From Steromphala cineraria (taxonomy: Eukaryota > Mollusca > Gastropoda > Trochida > Trochidae): 64,000 bases of DNA. Made by a program: the position numbers and the translations under genes. Positions within the stretch are counted from its first letter, which is position 1, and the number at the start of each line of letters is the position of its first letter. The DNA lies in NCBI GenBank assembly GCA_916613615.1, contig OU744720.1, positions 72,257,338 through 72,321,337 on the forward strand, given 5' to 3'. Of the stretch, positions 34,692 through 47,559 are shown one piece after another. The notes beneath the pieces are model-generated. The model saw only the letters and a program-made list of their open reading frames with translations, had not been told where the DNA came from and ran no database searches.

Positions 34692-35408
34692 TTATTACAC
34701 GCCCGTGTAAGATACCGCAGTGTAATATTTATACGGCAGTATTAAACTAGTGTAATGACACAATGCAAGGATGACGTCATAGAAGTGTGTTGTTGTGACG
34801 TCACAGTGTAAGCGCGCCGTCACAATGGTTGCTGAGTCGCGAAAATGTTAGCTTCGGCAACTTATCGGCAATTATGTTTGATTTTTAGGGAAAGTAATAA
34901 ACAGAATACTAAACGACCTTCCATTTAATACTATTTTTATTAAACTCGTGAATGATTTGGTATCAAACTCGCTTTCGCTCGTTTTATACAAAATCATTAA
35001 CTCGTTTAATAAAAATAGTATTAAATGGAAGGTCGTTTAGTATCCTCTATTTATTACACGCCCGTGTAAGATACCGCAGTGTAATATTTATACGGCAATA
35101 TTAAACTAGTTTAATATCACAATGCAAGTATGACGTCACATAAGTGAGCTGTTGTGACGTCACAATGTAAGCGCTTCGTCACAATGGGTGCCGAGTCGCG
35201 AAACTGTTAGTTCCAGCACATTTTCGGCAAGTTTGCGTGATTTTTAGGGCAAGTAGTAAACAGAATACTAAACTTCCTTCCATTTAATACTATTTTTATT
35301 AAACTCGTGAATGATTTGGTATCAAACTCGCTTTCGCTCGTTATACAAAATCATTAACTCTTTTAATAAAAATAGTATTAAATGGAAGGTCGTTTAGTAT
35401 CCTCTATT
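34692..35408 (+). repeat. Tandem pair of ~359-bp units, each with a long palindrome
   Basis: Unit 1 34692..35050, unit 2 35051..35408. Each opens TTATTACACGCCCGTGTAAG, has a middle with TGACGTCAT/TGACGTCAC, and closes with a palindrome (in unit 1 arms at about 34896-34961 and 34987-35055) around TCAAACTCGCTTTCGCTCG. About 93% alike by eye. Probably a DNA transposon with internal foldback; no coding sequence. Confidence 0.85.
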
Positions 35409-35689
35409 TATTATGAGGGGAAAATCTCATTGTCTTTTAAAATGGGTTTCATGTATATAAATGCTTAAATGTGTTCTTATGAAGGCAAGGTGGTATTTAA
35501 TATGAACTTCATACCTCTGTCGTTGAAACACTCATAAAAACGTAAACTAAACATTTCCATTCAAACATAACAGCTGCAAGAAGAAATTTAAAATATAAAT
35601 AAAGGTTATTGAAATCAAACAACCTCGCTCTCATCATGTTAGTAAATAGGGTTTTTTTCATTTGACAAAAATGAGAATCCAGAAATGAT

Positions 35690-36600
35690 TTAAAAGTAAG
35701 ATGTTCATCTTACAGTTCTTCGCTGTTTGTTAATCGATATCATGGATGTTCCTCGTGGATGTTCTGTGTCGACTTTGAAAGTTGATTTGACAATTGAAGA
35801 ACATTTAACAGGTATGACTTTCTCAATGACCCTTTTCATTAAATCGACTTGTGTTTTGGCTCAGTAAACGTTAATAAAAAAACAGACTTTTCGTTTGAAA
35901 TTCATTTTTGTTTTATTTACTAGAAATGAATTCGGAGATTATCAACTACAACGTGAAAGATTATCTGACGTTTGACAAGTAACATGTTCATAATTTAAAA
36001 AGTTTCGTTACAAGAACTCTACTCACTATTACTCACAAAACGTTACCAAGATTCTAAAATACCAGGATGTTTGCACATGAAGTGCATTGTAAATACAAAT
36101 CAGATAATAATACCATGCTCTTACCGGTGTATTCAAATTCGGGAGATAATCCTGCTGAATGATAGATTTAATGAAAAAATAGTATATTAGACTTGTTTTA
36201 CATATTTATGTCACTGAAACCTGTAATAGTTCCCGATCTTAAGATTTTCAACAATGGCATCCGCAATTCTATTTTTCAATACTCCACCTATTCACCTTTT
36301 TCTTTTCACTGTTTATAAATCGATATGATAGATGTTCCTGATCGCAATGTCTGTTCTTTGTCGACTTTGAACTATGATTTGACATTTGAAGAACATGTAA
36401 CAGGCATGACTCTCTCAATGACCTTTTTCATTAGATCCACTTGTGTTTTTCCTTACGTTTTACTCAGTAAACGTTAATTAAAGAACAGACTTTTTTGGCA
36501 ACTTCTTCTTGTTACCTTGAACTGAAATAAATCCGGAGATTAGCGACTAAAACGTGAAAGAATATCTGACATTTGACGAGTAACCTGTTTAGGAGTTCGA
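35690..36600 (+). repeat. Two diverged ~310-bp direct repeats, offset about 600 bp
   Basis: 35720-35990 and 36315-36590 share GATGTTCCT, GTCGACTTTGAA, TTTGACA.TTGAAGAACAT, CTCAGTAAACGTTAAT and CGTGAAAGA.TATCTGAC. Non-coding. Confidence 0.7.
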
Positions 36601-37032
36601 ATGTTACTTAACCAGAGTTTTCACGCAGTAATACTCAAAGTTCTGAACAATATTAGGTATGGACATCAAGTTCAAGTGAAAAAGCATTATATTAAGTCAC
36701 CGCTTCTAAAGCTAAGTGAACCTTTATTCAAAACTATAATTTGATGCTTAGGGAATGTTAAGATAATTTGACTTAATCAATTAGTCACAAAATGTTAAAC
36801 ATTGAATCTTTGACTAGTTTCACAAAAGAAAAATTGCCTAGAGGATATCAAAATAAATGACGTCATAAGTTGTAACGGTAGTGATGTTTTTACCAGAAAT
36901 AAGTATTGCCCTTGTAAAAAAAATTGATTAACTATTGGTAAAAGGTAAATATTTAAAAAATGTTACCAGGTTGCCGTTCACAACTCAAAACATAATCATC
37001 CAAATTGAAACATCCTGTTTTGCAATCAATTT

Positions 37033-37284
37033 TTATGCCCCCGAATCGGAGATTCCGGGGGTATATTGTTTTTCACCTGTCCGTCTGTCCGTTTGTCCAC
37101 AAAAACTTTAACCTTGGTCATAACTTTTGATTGGTCAGAGCTAGGTCTTTGATACTTGACATATGGATCCCTTGTGATGAGACCTTTCAGATGACACCAT
37201 GACATTTGACCTTGTGACCTTGACCTTGACACAGCGAGCAGGATGCATCCGGGGGCATTCGTGTTTCACAAACACATCTTGTTA
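37033..37284. mobile_element. Bivalve-type short dispersed element with ATGCCCCCG ends
   Basis: Starts TATGCCCCCGAATCGGAGAT, forms a small GGGGG hairpin, and ends ATCCGGGGGCATTCGTG, then TTTCACAAACACATC. The outer ends are inverted (ATGCCCCCG / CGGGGGCAT). The right half contains three TGACCTT motifs (37207, 37215, 37221), the half-site bound by orphan nuclear receptors. Confidence 0.6.
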
Positions 37285-38379
37285 TTTATAGTGAAGATTA
37301 TTGTAAGACTGCAATAACATTCGTCATTTGGCAACGTGTAGGATATTGTTTAAGGTGATAACTGTTGATTCCGTGGATATCAAAAGCGGCAGATACCACT
37401 GTCAAATCATAGCTTATACTAAAAACACCAATATCATTTTTTGCAACTTTTGTTTTTCATTTTTATAGTTTAATGATATCTGTTATATGTTCTTTATATT
37501 TCGCCAACATAATATTTCCAACAATGACATCTACATTTCTTTTTCTAAAACAAAATATTCCATGTTAACAAACAGACATTTTTTACCAAATTAAATCATC
37601 TTAAGAACACATGATATAAATTATAATGATGTTTTTCCCCTTTGCTTACATTTTTTAATAACCCATTTTCCTACACTATCGAGTTTGCATTCATGAATAG
37701 TCAAAACAAAACTTTTAGCACGTACCTTTTTTGCTTAAGTATTAAGCAAAATTGTTCCATATGCACATATTCAGGTATGTTTAAAAACTGAAATCCAATG
37801 AGAATGTTTTTAAATGCATTGATAAATCATAAATAATCTTTTAGAAGTTTTAGTTTATTTTTTTCATTATTTCGAAAGAGCTACATTAAATAAAGGAAAA
37901 AATACCCCATATACAAAACTTGACATTTCAAGATGTAAATAAAATAATGTGGAATGAAAAGTACAACAGCAATATATTCAATTACTTGAATAATGGGAAT
38001 ATTGATTTCCATTAAATTATAAAAATACATTTCTGTTAATCAATTCATTTAATTGTTTCCTTTGGAAATGTTGAGAAAAAATAGATATAGCAATTTAGAA
38101 ATAAGACACGCTTTTCTTGTTCTTTTTTATCTGATTTAATCATATTCATATTTTTTAATAACAACGTGAAATGAACTCTGAAGGATTTATAGATTTGAAT
38201 AAATCGTATGGACATGGTTTCTCAATTCAAAGGAAACAGGAACAGATACGTGAGAAATAAAGTGAAAACAATATCTTAAATCAGACATTGCTGTTATTGA
38301 ATCACATCACACGTCGTGTCCACGAATAAATTCCAACATATGTCAAAACCACTGCATATCAACCATGCATGACTATGAA

Positions 38380-38715
38380 ATATTGCGAAAATGCTTTTAG
38401 ACAATAACACATGACTTTTTCTTGCTTTAAAATCAAGTTTCTACGATATCTGGGCAAGTGCAAATAGGTGAGAATTTTGCTGCAGGAACTGAAAATTAAT
38501 GATTTCAAAGGTATGACCCTCCACGAATACACAATTCTGCTTTTTAAATTATCGTTTCATTTGAAACTGAGTGTGAAACGTATTATGAAAAAGTTTTTAA
38601 ACGAAAACAGACGCCTTTATCTTGCATTAGAATAAAATGAGTATCTACGATATCTGTGCAAGTGCAAAATGGGTCAGAATTTTACTGCAAGAACTGAAAT
38701 TTCATGACTACAAAG
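38380..38715 (+). repeat. Two ~110-bp direct repeats, offset about 205 bp
   Basis: Blocks with CTACGATATCTG.GCAAGTGCAAA and GCAGGAACTGAAAATT / GCAAGAACTGAAATTT at about 38395-38500 and 38600-38710. Confidence 0.65.
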
Positions 38716-39789
38716 AAATGGCTATTTGGTAAAAGGGTCCCCCGCGAAGACAGACCCCATTTTTATATGGCCGTGTCTATGGAAACATGAGCATGCACGC
38801 AAACCGCAGTAAACATGTTCCAATCCAGGCATTACATGGTCATTTTTGCTATTTTTGCAAATATAGAAACCAATTAAAAAATTCCTTAACCTAGAATTGC
38901 CTTTAGTAACTAAATAATCATTTTTCATCTTGCCCACATGTAAATCAATTTAATCCCTATCGTTTTTCATCATCCTTGTACTCTTACGCAGAATTCTGAC
39001 AAATTAAGCATTTCTAAGCATTGAAAGTAAGTTTAAGTTGTCCCTATTCAGCATCTGCACATTTCCTGTTTTCTATTTTTATAACAAAAACGTGCCTCTT
39101 TTTTATATTATTTTGATTAACCATTTCAAATTTTAAACATGGATATATCGTAATAAAAATCTAAATCTCAACGTCAAGAAGCATTTTATAAAAGTTCTCA
39201 TATAGATTTACTTGTCAACTATATGTGAGACATTAAAAACTCTGAGAGGAAAACAATATTTACCTGTGAAAATGAAAGGATGGGCCGAAACAATTAAGAA
39301 AATATGTTTACACAAATAATTATATTAGTACTATAATAATATAACAATTAAATGTAAGAAAAGCAAGATTTGTAACATTTATTATTATGCAAAAGATTTT
39401 CTCGAAAATAACCTCTTTACATGTTCTAAAACGTTTTAAGGCTGCTACCTTCCATATGGATGATCCTCCTTAAAACCTAAAATGTCATACAACAGGTCTT
39501 GAGATTCAAAGACATAACTTACCCTTTGTCTTCAATATCATCAAAACAAATTCTAGTTGCTTTGATTCCATGTAATGCATGTACGACTTTAATTGAATTC
39601 AGTCATGTGGATGGACTCATGTGTTTTTCTGCGCTTTAACAAGAATATTTACACTTCTGGACTGTAATGACTTTTGCATACAAAAGAGCGTGACTTGTTT
39701 TGTTGTTTTTTTATTTAGATACAGTTGCAATGGTGACATGTGGTCCTGTGCAATGCTAAGTCGAACGCTATCAGAATAGTTCAGCAACA

Positions 39790-40036
39790 ACTGGCGTAGC
39801 TCGCTGGATGAGTGGGTTACCCGCTAATTGCAGAATAAACTTAGAAGTTGAAGGGTTCATTCCCTGTCTCAGACTGAGACATAAGTTGAGACATTCGTGG
39901 TGTCAACTTGGGCAAGAGAACTTATTCAAAATGTACCTGTGTTCACCCAGCAGGGTAGGTACCTGATAAAGAGTTGTGTTGGTTGTGACCTTCTAGCGAT
40001 AGATATATCAGCTTGGGTTAGACCAGGGTAATAATG
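39790..40036 (+). mobile_element. tRNA-derived SINE, same body, different head
   Basis: The head runs from GGCGTAGCTCGCTGGATGAG to the B-box GGGTTCATTCCC (39791-39872). The body TTGGGCAAGAGAACTT ... CACCCAGCAGGGTAGGTACC (39906-39975) is a diverged match to the 15.8-kb SINE. Confidence 0.62.
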
Positions 40037-42467
40037 TTGGTATCTCCTTGAGCATGCACTAGTGGATGTTAACGCAATTTTTTTAAAGTAATGATAAAAC
40101 TTGACACGACATGCTATTATAGATTTGCAATGAAGTTTTTTTCTGAATAAAGTTCGAACACGTCCGTTGGAAAATATTCTGTAACAAAACATAGCTTATA
40201 TAATTTCAAAAACAGAAAATAAGGTTCATATTCATATTTGTTTTCAATAGCTTAGTTCTTCTGATATTTCACGGCGTTTCTTGTCATCAGCAATTTGTAA
40301 TAAACAAATCATCTGATCCGTGAAACTGAAAGCAAAACAAAAATGATTTCGCTAAGAACATCATTCTCAACTTTGTCACTTCCCATTAGACGACCGATGC
40401 CAGTTGATCTCATTTTGAGGACATGTTGTTAGAAACTGATCAAATTTCAAAACTATTTGCTGAACTTAAATCTAAAATTCCTGTGACAGTTTAGACATAA
40501 TGCATTACAAACTTAGTTAACATCTATTTCAATACTCCATTCTAATTAAAAACACTTATTCAATAAAACAGAAAATATTGTATTTATTCTGTTAAGCTTA
40601 CTAGGCTTAGAGACCGGTCTTGATTATGACAAATCAAAATGTTCCTGCTATCACATGTACATGTAGGGCTAAGAGGCTTGGTTTGATTCTGGCTCTTCGT
40701 TCATGAACATTTCATGTGTTCTTTTTGTTCTAAAGAACTACCGACTCCACCAAACAATGGCTCTAGTATTAATTCTACTTTATTTCAAAGGTATCGATAA
40801 GTGATTGACCTTCTTTAATAAAAAATACATGTATATGTCTACAACAAAATTTGTACACGTGAGAATAAAACTTTGAAAAATGGTTTTTGATTCGACGTGC
40901 ATTTGACTTCATTAATGAAAGTTTTACTCAAGTCATACTAAGTAGCAGACCACCTTATCGCGGTGAGTATTGTCTACATTCACAATCTACACTCAACAAT
41001 GAATAAGAATTTTGCACTATACCTCATCTGCGTTTTTATTATTTATTATCTAAATTGAAAGATTTTAATATGCGACTTACAGACAAGCGTACTGCCCATG
41101 TGGCCTCATTTTCATGGGTTTGGTCCTCATCCCATTGTATTGTAACACTTTTTTTTTTAAAAGATACTGTTTTCTACGTTATTCGTTCATTTGACATTAT
41201 CAAAAGGTTTTTATCGATAGAAGCCCTTTCTGATTTTTTCATCTTTTAAAGGATTTTTATCAGAAATAACTCAAAATGTATTATAAGTTTATGATCACTT
41301 TGGCGTCTTTCAAAAACATTACACACACTTATACATCAAGATATGAAACATAAGTGAAAATGTCATCATTTACATCTTAAATCATATTTCACCTATTTTT
41401 AAAACGGTTCCTTTCAAGATGGGTCACTTATATCTTGTACGCAGCCTGTTGTAGTTGAAAAAATAATCTTCTCTTTTTTTTTATTTTAGATAAGAAGAAA
41501 AGCAAACTGTTTTTTTTATAAAATAACGCGAAATGACAAAATGTCGGAATCCATATATGAACAAAATATTTTTTCGTGATTCCAAACTGTCTAGTTCATC
41601 TTAGTGCCTTGTTTTTGAAGCCGACTACATAAACCCTTAACTGAACTTCTGCTCAAAAAGTAAACATATATAAATAAATCGATTCAATACAGACACTGCC
41701 ATTGAAGAATTGGTACTTACCTAGACGATATTAAAATATCGTTTCAAGTGTTTCCTTTATAGAAATCCTTGTCTAAAGAAAACAAATACTTCACAATGAT
41801 TTTAATTACAATTTTTCCTGCATCCATGTTTCACGTTTCGGTGGGTCGGAAAAATTCTATGACAGCTGGTGCCTAAACAAACATAACAGACGCTTCTACA
41901 ATCAATAAACGCCTTGAAATAATATGTCATAATTATTTTTTTCTCGTATTTGTATTCCACTAAAAAGACTTAATTTACATTTTCAACATATTCATACTTC
42001 TGGAAATGTCTTTTTAGGTATTTTTTTATGATGTAAAGATGCTTTCTTTGAAATTCATTTATGCAATGTTGAGAAAACGTGATTTGTATTCTAGCTATCG
42101 TAATTGATAGTAGGAAAAACAAATTCCTTGAAAAAGAAAAAGAGGAGGCTATTAATGTAGTATAATGTATCTTCCATTTACAACAAATTCAATGATCTGT
42201 ACACACCCGAAAAGGAATATTCACCGTAGTCCACTGAAAGAAAATTTGTTCTACACCATGTTGACTTCTAACCAAAACTAGATATTCTGAAATTACCTTT
42301 AATTCGACTAGTCAGTTCACTGATAAAAACATCGCATGAAAATACTTAATGACAGCAAGTATTACAAGCTTTACTCATATGTACAAAATAATTATCCAAT
42401 GGCATTGACTAACCCAATCTGCAGGGCTAAAGTTTTTTGGAATTTTCTTATCTTGTTTCTTGTCAAA
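40037..42467. other. AT-rich sequence without features
   Basis: No gene, repeat copy or hairpin recognised. Confidence 0.5.
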
Positions 42468-42845
42468 GCTAGTCAAGTCAAGTCAAGTTTATTGTATTGG
42501 AGGCCTCCGGCCCATATACAGTTTACAGAGTTTATATAAGGATTGAATAAATGACAGTGTATAATTATTTGTTTAACAATTCATCTCTTAACTTACAAGC
42601 ATATTTTATATACAAAGACAAATTTTTAATATTTTGTTCATCACATGATGATACTAATGACCTAAAGGCTACTTCCGGGGATTTTGACAGGTAATAATCA
42701 GGTAAAAATTTCTTTCTGATTTCATCATATGGTTTACAGATAAACATGAAATGGACTTCGTTTTCAACTGCATCTTTACATAATGGACAGAGTCTTTGGT
42801 TTCTTTCTATTGACATCTTTCTTCCCTCAGAGCTAGTCACTGTTT
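42468..42845 (-). pseudogene. 3' end of a third LINE family (zinc-ribbon C-terminus, TTGAC tail)
   Basis: A minus-strand fragment. The frame at 42565..42840 contains RLCPLCKDAVENEVHFMFIC, the Cys/His motif typical of the C-terminus of many invertebrate non-LTR reverse-transcriptase ORFs, followed by KPYDEIRKKFLP. An in-frame stop just upstream (42844..42846) marks the truncation, so it is a 5'-truncated insertion. After the stop the sequence runs to AATAAAC and a short (TTGAC)n tail at 42468..42490, a simple-repeat tail instead of poly(A). This differs from both L1/Tx1 copies. Confidence 0.7.
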
Positions 42846-43329
42846 ACACGTCATCTGTCCTCAACTGGTCAATTAATGACCTCTGCTGGCATCTACCAAT
42901 CGTTCTCTCGCCTCACGGCTCAGTCGGACTTGTACTTACAGGCGTGAAGCTCAATAGATTTGTTTCTGAAAGTTGGTAATATGGCAGGGCCAAAACTCTT
43001 ACAGCTTACAGGAGAAAATTGTTCCGAGTATATGCATACTAAGGGAATCTTCCCATATAAAAACCTCAGGTGTCATAATCGTGTCATTTTGGAGGTAATT
43101 TTTGCTCGGGTAAACCTGCTTTCAGTGTCACATTGCTTCTCACCGGGACATTCTAGAATATCAACAGGAACATTCTAAAATATCCCAGGGACATTCTAGA
43201 ATAATTGTTATTCTTACTTTATTATATATTTTACATTTTATACAAGACTCATAACTTGTAAACATTACGAAACAAACAAATGGATTTGTAAAATTTGAAT
43301 ATTTAACAAATTATAATTTAACGTTTCAA

Positions 43330-43375
43330 GCGGGATTCTAACCCGGAACCTTTTATGTTGTTAAACAGCGCTCTT
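43330..43375 (-). other. tRNA-like sequence, 3' half (split by LINE)
   Basis: On the minus strand the empty site would read GCCTCGGTAGCTCAGACGG, TAAGAGCGCTG, TTTAACAACATAAAAGG, then TTCCGGGTTAGAATCCCGC. This has a D-arm/A-box (46922..46935), a possible anticodon loop reading AAC, and a T-arm/B-box (43331..43345). The acceptor stem does not pair well, so it is a tRNA pseudogene or a tRNA-derived SINE head rather than a working tRNA gene. Confidence 0.6.
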
Positions 43376-46300
43376 TTTTATTTATTTTTTATTTTTTATT
43401 CGTTCCCAGTTACATGTTTACACAAACCATGTCATAACAGCGACACGACAAAGGAGTCATGATGACATTACAAAAACATATCTATGAAAAGTGAACAAAT
43501 TTTTTTTTTATATATATATATATAAAATTGCATGTTAAGTCAAAGGTATGGGATGAAAGGAAACCATTTGTTTTCACATATTTGTTCATTATTATTTCTT
43601 TTAGCAATAAATTTTTCAGCCTGGTAAATCAATTTTAATGTTTTCAAAAAGTTGCCAAGTTTTGGAATAATATTTTTGATATTGCATATATGAATATGCC
43701 TTTTTGATGAGAAAATAATTTGGTTTAGTATTTTTATTAAATAAAACTACCAAACCAAACCAAATATTTTGTTATTTTAATTTCCAGCTTGGGATAGGTA
43801 TTTAGCCAATTCTCAACATCATTCCAAAATATCTTGGTTTCATTACAATCCCAATAAACATGGCATATGGATTCCTGTGTGTCATTACAAAAGCTACAAG
43901 TGTCATTATCCATCAGTTTCATTTTTAAAGGCTCTCTTTTGGAATATATAATACCATGTAAAAACTTAAATTGAAAATCAATAAGTTTGACATCCATAAA
44001 ACCATAAATGTCAAAAATCTTATGACATTCTATGTCACAGTCAAAAAGGTTTTCCCATTTCAAACATATCTTAAGTTGTCTGTCATCAGACATTAGTTTA
44101 TCATAAAATATTCTAGATCCTTTTGAAAGTGAAATAAGGCTTTTGTTACAGGAGGAAATATTCATGTTATTAATGGGTATCATAATTTTATTATTTATAG
44201 TTTGTATCCATGGCTTTGGCAATAAATTAATAACATAATTGTAATCTAACACTGTTCCTCTGATGCCATACATAGATTTAAGTGTTTCAAATGGCATAAA
44301 ACCTGATATGTCACATAAGTCTTTAATTGATAATATTCCTCTGTCAGCCCAATGTTTTATAAAGTGGTGGGTATTTTTAAAATTGTGATTAAACCAAAGG
44401 GGCTGAGCTAGGATATCATCAATATTATCATTATCTATTTCATTCTTCTTACAATATCTACTCCATGCTTTAAGAACATCAAGCCAATATGGATTATTAA
44501 TATTAAAAACTTCTATACCATAAGCCCCAAATTTGAATATATCGTTAAAGGGTATTTTGCAAGGATTAATTACAGACTCTTTTTTACAGTAAAGTCTCAA
44601 AGTGGATAATTTTAAAGCTTCAATAAATGTTTTTATATCAATCATCCTTAGACCACCTTCTTTTTTTCAATCTTTTCATAGTAACCCTTTTTATCTTATC
44701 ATTTTTGTCATTCCAAATAAAATTAAAAAATATTTTTTCAAGTGAAGAGATGAAGGAATCTGGGGGATTAGGTAATGCGCTAAATATATGGACTAATTTT
44801 GAAACTGCTAAAGTCTTAATAACTGTAATCTTTCCTATTAAAGTCAGATGCCTTTTTCTCCAATTGGCTAATAATCTATTAATTTCTTCTAGCCTTTTCC
44901 TAGTATTAATTACCCATAAGTCACAGAGTGTTGGAGTAAATTTGATACCCAATATTTCAAATTCCCCACTATGCCATTCTATCTTTATATCCTTACATAA
45001 TTTTTCATGACTATTTGCTTTTGAGCCTATCCAAATTGCTTTAGTCTTGTCTATATTAATCTTAAGTCCTGACATTTTGTAAAATCTGTTTAATGTAGAG
45101 ATAGCAGCATATAGACTCTCTTCAGATCCATCAAGCAGTAATTCTGTATCATCAGCATATTGTCCAAGCTTATATTCCTTATCATCTATCACAATTCCTT
45201 TTATGTCTTTATTTGCTCGTATCATACAAGCTAGGATTTCAGCTACAAAGAGAAATAGGTAAGGGGAAAGGGGGTCTCCTTGTCTACATCCTCTTTCATT
45301 TACAAAAAAATCTGATAAATGGCCATTTTGAATTACACAAGATGTTGTATCAAAAGTTAAGAGGTCTATCCAGCTTCTTATGTGAGGGCCAAATCCAAAT
45401 TTCTTTAGTACCAAGTCAATGAATTTTTTGGAAACTGCATCGAAGGCTTTTTCAAAGTCAATTAAAATCAGTAAACCTGGAATATTTCTTATTTTTGCTT
45501 CAAACATAACATCATAGAGCATTCTTGTATTTTCAATGATTGTTCTACCTGGGATAAATCCTGTTTGATTTCCGTGGATAAGAGAATCTAGTGTTGTCTT
45601 CAAACGGTTAGTTATACAAGTGCTAATTATCTTATAAAGGGCATTCAAAAGGGTTATTGGCCTCCAATTTTTTAGGAAAGATCTATCTTTATTTGGTTTA
45701 GGGATACAGGTTATTACCCCCCTTTTTACTGTCAAAGACAATTTTCTATTTGCTGATACATTTTTTATAAATCTGAAAATCCAGATTTTCAAGTCTTTCC
45801 AAAAGAATTTGAAAAAATCAATAGGAAAGCCATCAATACCCGGGCTTTTGTTATTTTTCATATTTCTAACTGCTTCTGTTATCTCTTCAATGCTGATATC
45901 TTTTTCTAGTATGTCTCTCAAATTATCATTTAAAGTAGGGGTAACAACATTTTGTAAACCAACCTCTTCCTCCAGGTCCTTATTTGAAGAGTATAATTTA
46001 TTGTAGAAAGATTTAACTTCATTTAAAATAGAATAACTGTCAATAATTTCTTTATCATTATCTGAAATAATTTTATTAATTGATTTGCTTACAAAATTTC
46101 TATTTTCCAAATTGCAAAAGTATTTAGTAGGTTTTTCACCTTCTTCATACCATAATATTCTAGTTTTGATTTGTTTTCCTCTTATTTCTTCTTCTTTTAA
46201 TTTTTGTAATTCCATTTGATGTTTCGAAAGTTCAGAAAGCAAATTTTCCTCAATGTTTTGAAAAATTTTCCTAATTGTATCTTCACAATCTTTTATTTTA

Positions 46301-46906
46301 ATTTCAAGTTCAGCAGTTTTGTCGTTTTTGGTTTTTTTAAGAAATGATGAGAAAGATATTGATTTTCCTCGTACCTTCATTAAGAATGTCTCTAGAAATA
46401 AAGTATCATCAATTTTCAGTTTAATATCACTACAGTCAGAATCAGTATAGTTATCTGTTATTTTTGAATCAGAATATTCTTCTATTGTTTCACGTAAAAT
46501 AGATTTCACCAAATTTCCATAATCAGGGTGGAGCAGTAAAGAGGTATTAAATTTCCAGTACCCATTTCCTCTTTCCTGATTAATAGTATTAGAAAAAGTT
46601 AGAGATACTGCAGAGTGATCAGTCTTATAACCAGGCAGGATATCAGTGTCTAAGCTTATATGGTACATATCCTGTGATAATAAAATAAAGTCTAATCTTG
46701 CTTGCTGTCTTGGGTTCTTTTTCCACCAGGTATATTTTCGAGAGGATTTATTTAAGTCCCTCCAAACATCAATAAGATCATACTGTTCTATTTTTTCTAA
46801 GATGGTTTCTCTGGATTTTGAATTATTTATATGTTTGTAATTTTCTAAGTCAACTGTTGGGTCTAAGACTAGATTCCAGTCACCAACTATGACTAAGGAG
46901 TCAGAA
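43376..46906 (-). mobile_element. 5'-truncated second L1/Tx1-type LINE with 16-bp target duplication
   Basis: A minus-strand LINE of about 3.5 kb. Its 3' end is the A/T-rich tail at 43376..43400 and its 5' end is truncated inside the endonuclease domain at 46906. Identical 16-bp duplications (GTTAAACAGCGCTCTT) lie at 43360..43375 and 46907..46922. The insertion splits a tRNA-like sequence. Its ORF2 resembles that of the 26-32 kb LINE but is clearly a different family. Confidence 0.92.
43737..46905 (-). pseudogene. LINE ORF2 fragment (partial endonuclease, full reverse transcriptase)
   Basis: Reading on the minus strand from 46905, the frame opens with the last endonuclease blocks: VGDWNLV, then QQARLDFILLS and the catalytic KTDHSAVSL (near 46620). 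A charged linker follows. The reverse transcriptase has SPGIDGFPIDF, ITCIPKPNKD...NWRPITLLN, LILIDFEKAFDA, RGCRQGDPLSPY and YADD at 45148..45159. The C-terminal Cys-rich motif CSFCND...HVYWDC lies near 43850. A run of seven A (T in the plus strand, 44661..44667) shifts the frame by one base. Six A would restore the expected GGL block common to L1/Tx1 enzymes and join the 676-codon frame (44638..46668) to the 302-codon frame ending at 43737. No N-terminal endonuclease half or ORF1 is present, because of 5' truncation. Confidence 0.88.
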
Positions 46907-46922
46907 GTTAAACAGCGCTCTT

Positions 46923-46942
46923 ACCGTCTGAGCTACCGAGGC
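46923..46942 (-). other. tRNA-like sequence, 5' half (A box)
   Basis: Partner of the T-arm half at 43330..43375, separated from it by the 3.5-kb LINE. It contains GCCTCGGTAGCTCAGACGG with a good A box. Confidence 0.6.
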
Positions 46943-47191
46943 TTTTTGTCAGCAAATGTTCATTTTGTTGTGTCATCACTGACACTGTAATTTTTATATA
47001 CATAATGTAAACATATATAAAATTTGATTCTAAAATCGTATGCAAAGTGTATATTTAAAGTCTTTCGCGAAGAGCTGCTGTTAAACAGACAGCTTGCAAG
47101 GATTGGCTGCGCTTGTGCGATACTTTCAGTGTTATTATATATTTCAATATTTTTACCGAGTTTTTCGTCCTTTCCTTCGTTTTATATGACA

Positions 47192-47329
47192 GATATTAAC
47201 TGTCCTTAGGTTTTTGATTGAAAATGTAAACATTCGGGGTCGGGGAAACCCAAGGGCCTACGGCCCACGGGTTTCCCCTCACCCCTCATGTTTACATTTT
47301 CAATCAAACCCTAGGGACAGGTTAATATC
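47192..47329. mobile_element. Near-perfect 138-bp hairpin (foldback MITE)
   Basis: Arms of about 66 bp (GATATTAACTGTCCTTAGG... and its complement) meet at a 3-nt centre (TAC) flanked by GGGCC/GGCCC. The GC-rich centre contrasts with AT-rich ends. Confidence 0.85.
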
Positions 47330-47559
47330 CTTTACATGTTTGTAGGATATATACCTAGATATGGAACTGCATATAAACTACGCGGCAAAAGAAATTATAG
47401 GTTCGTAAAATCATTTGTTTTTTAAATTAATGAAGGGTGAACAATATTTGCTACAAAATCAATGTCTGAGTAGGATACGGGGTTAATCACAAACATCGTA
47501 TTCATGATGCCATGACTCGCATCAGTCAACGCACAGATACTTTGTTCTGCAGGTATCAT

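Noticed and set aside
43330..46942. Functional tRNA gene
   Set aside because: It is split by a 3.5-kb LINE and the acceptor stem would not pair even in the empty site.
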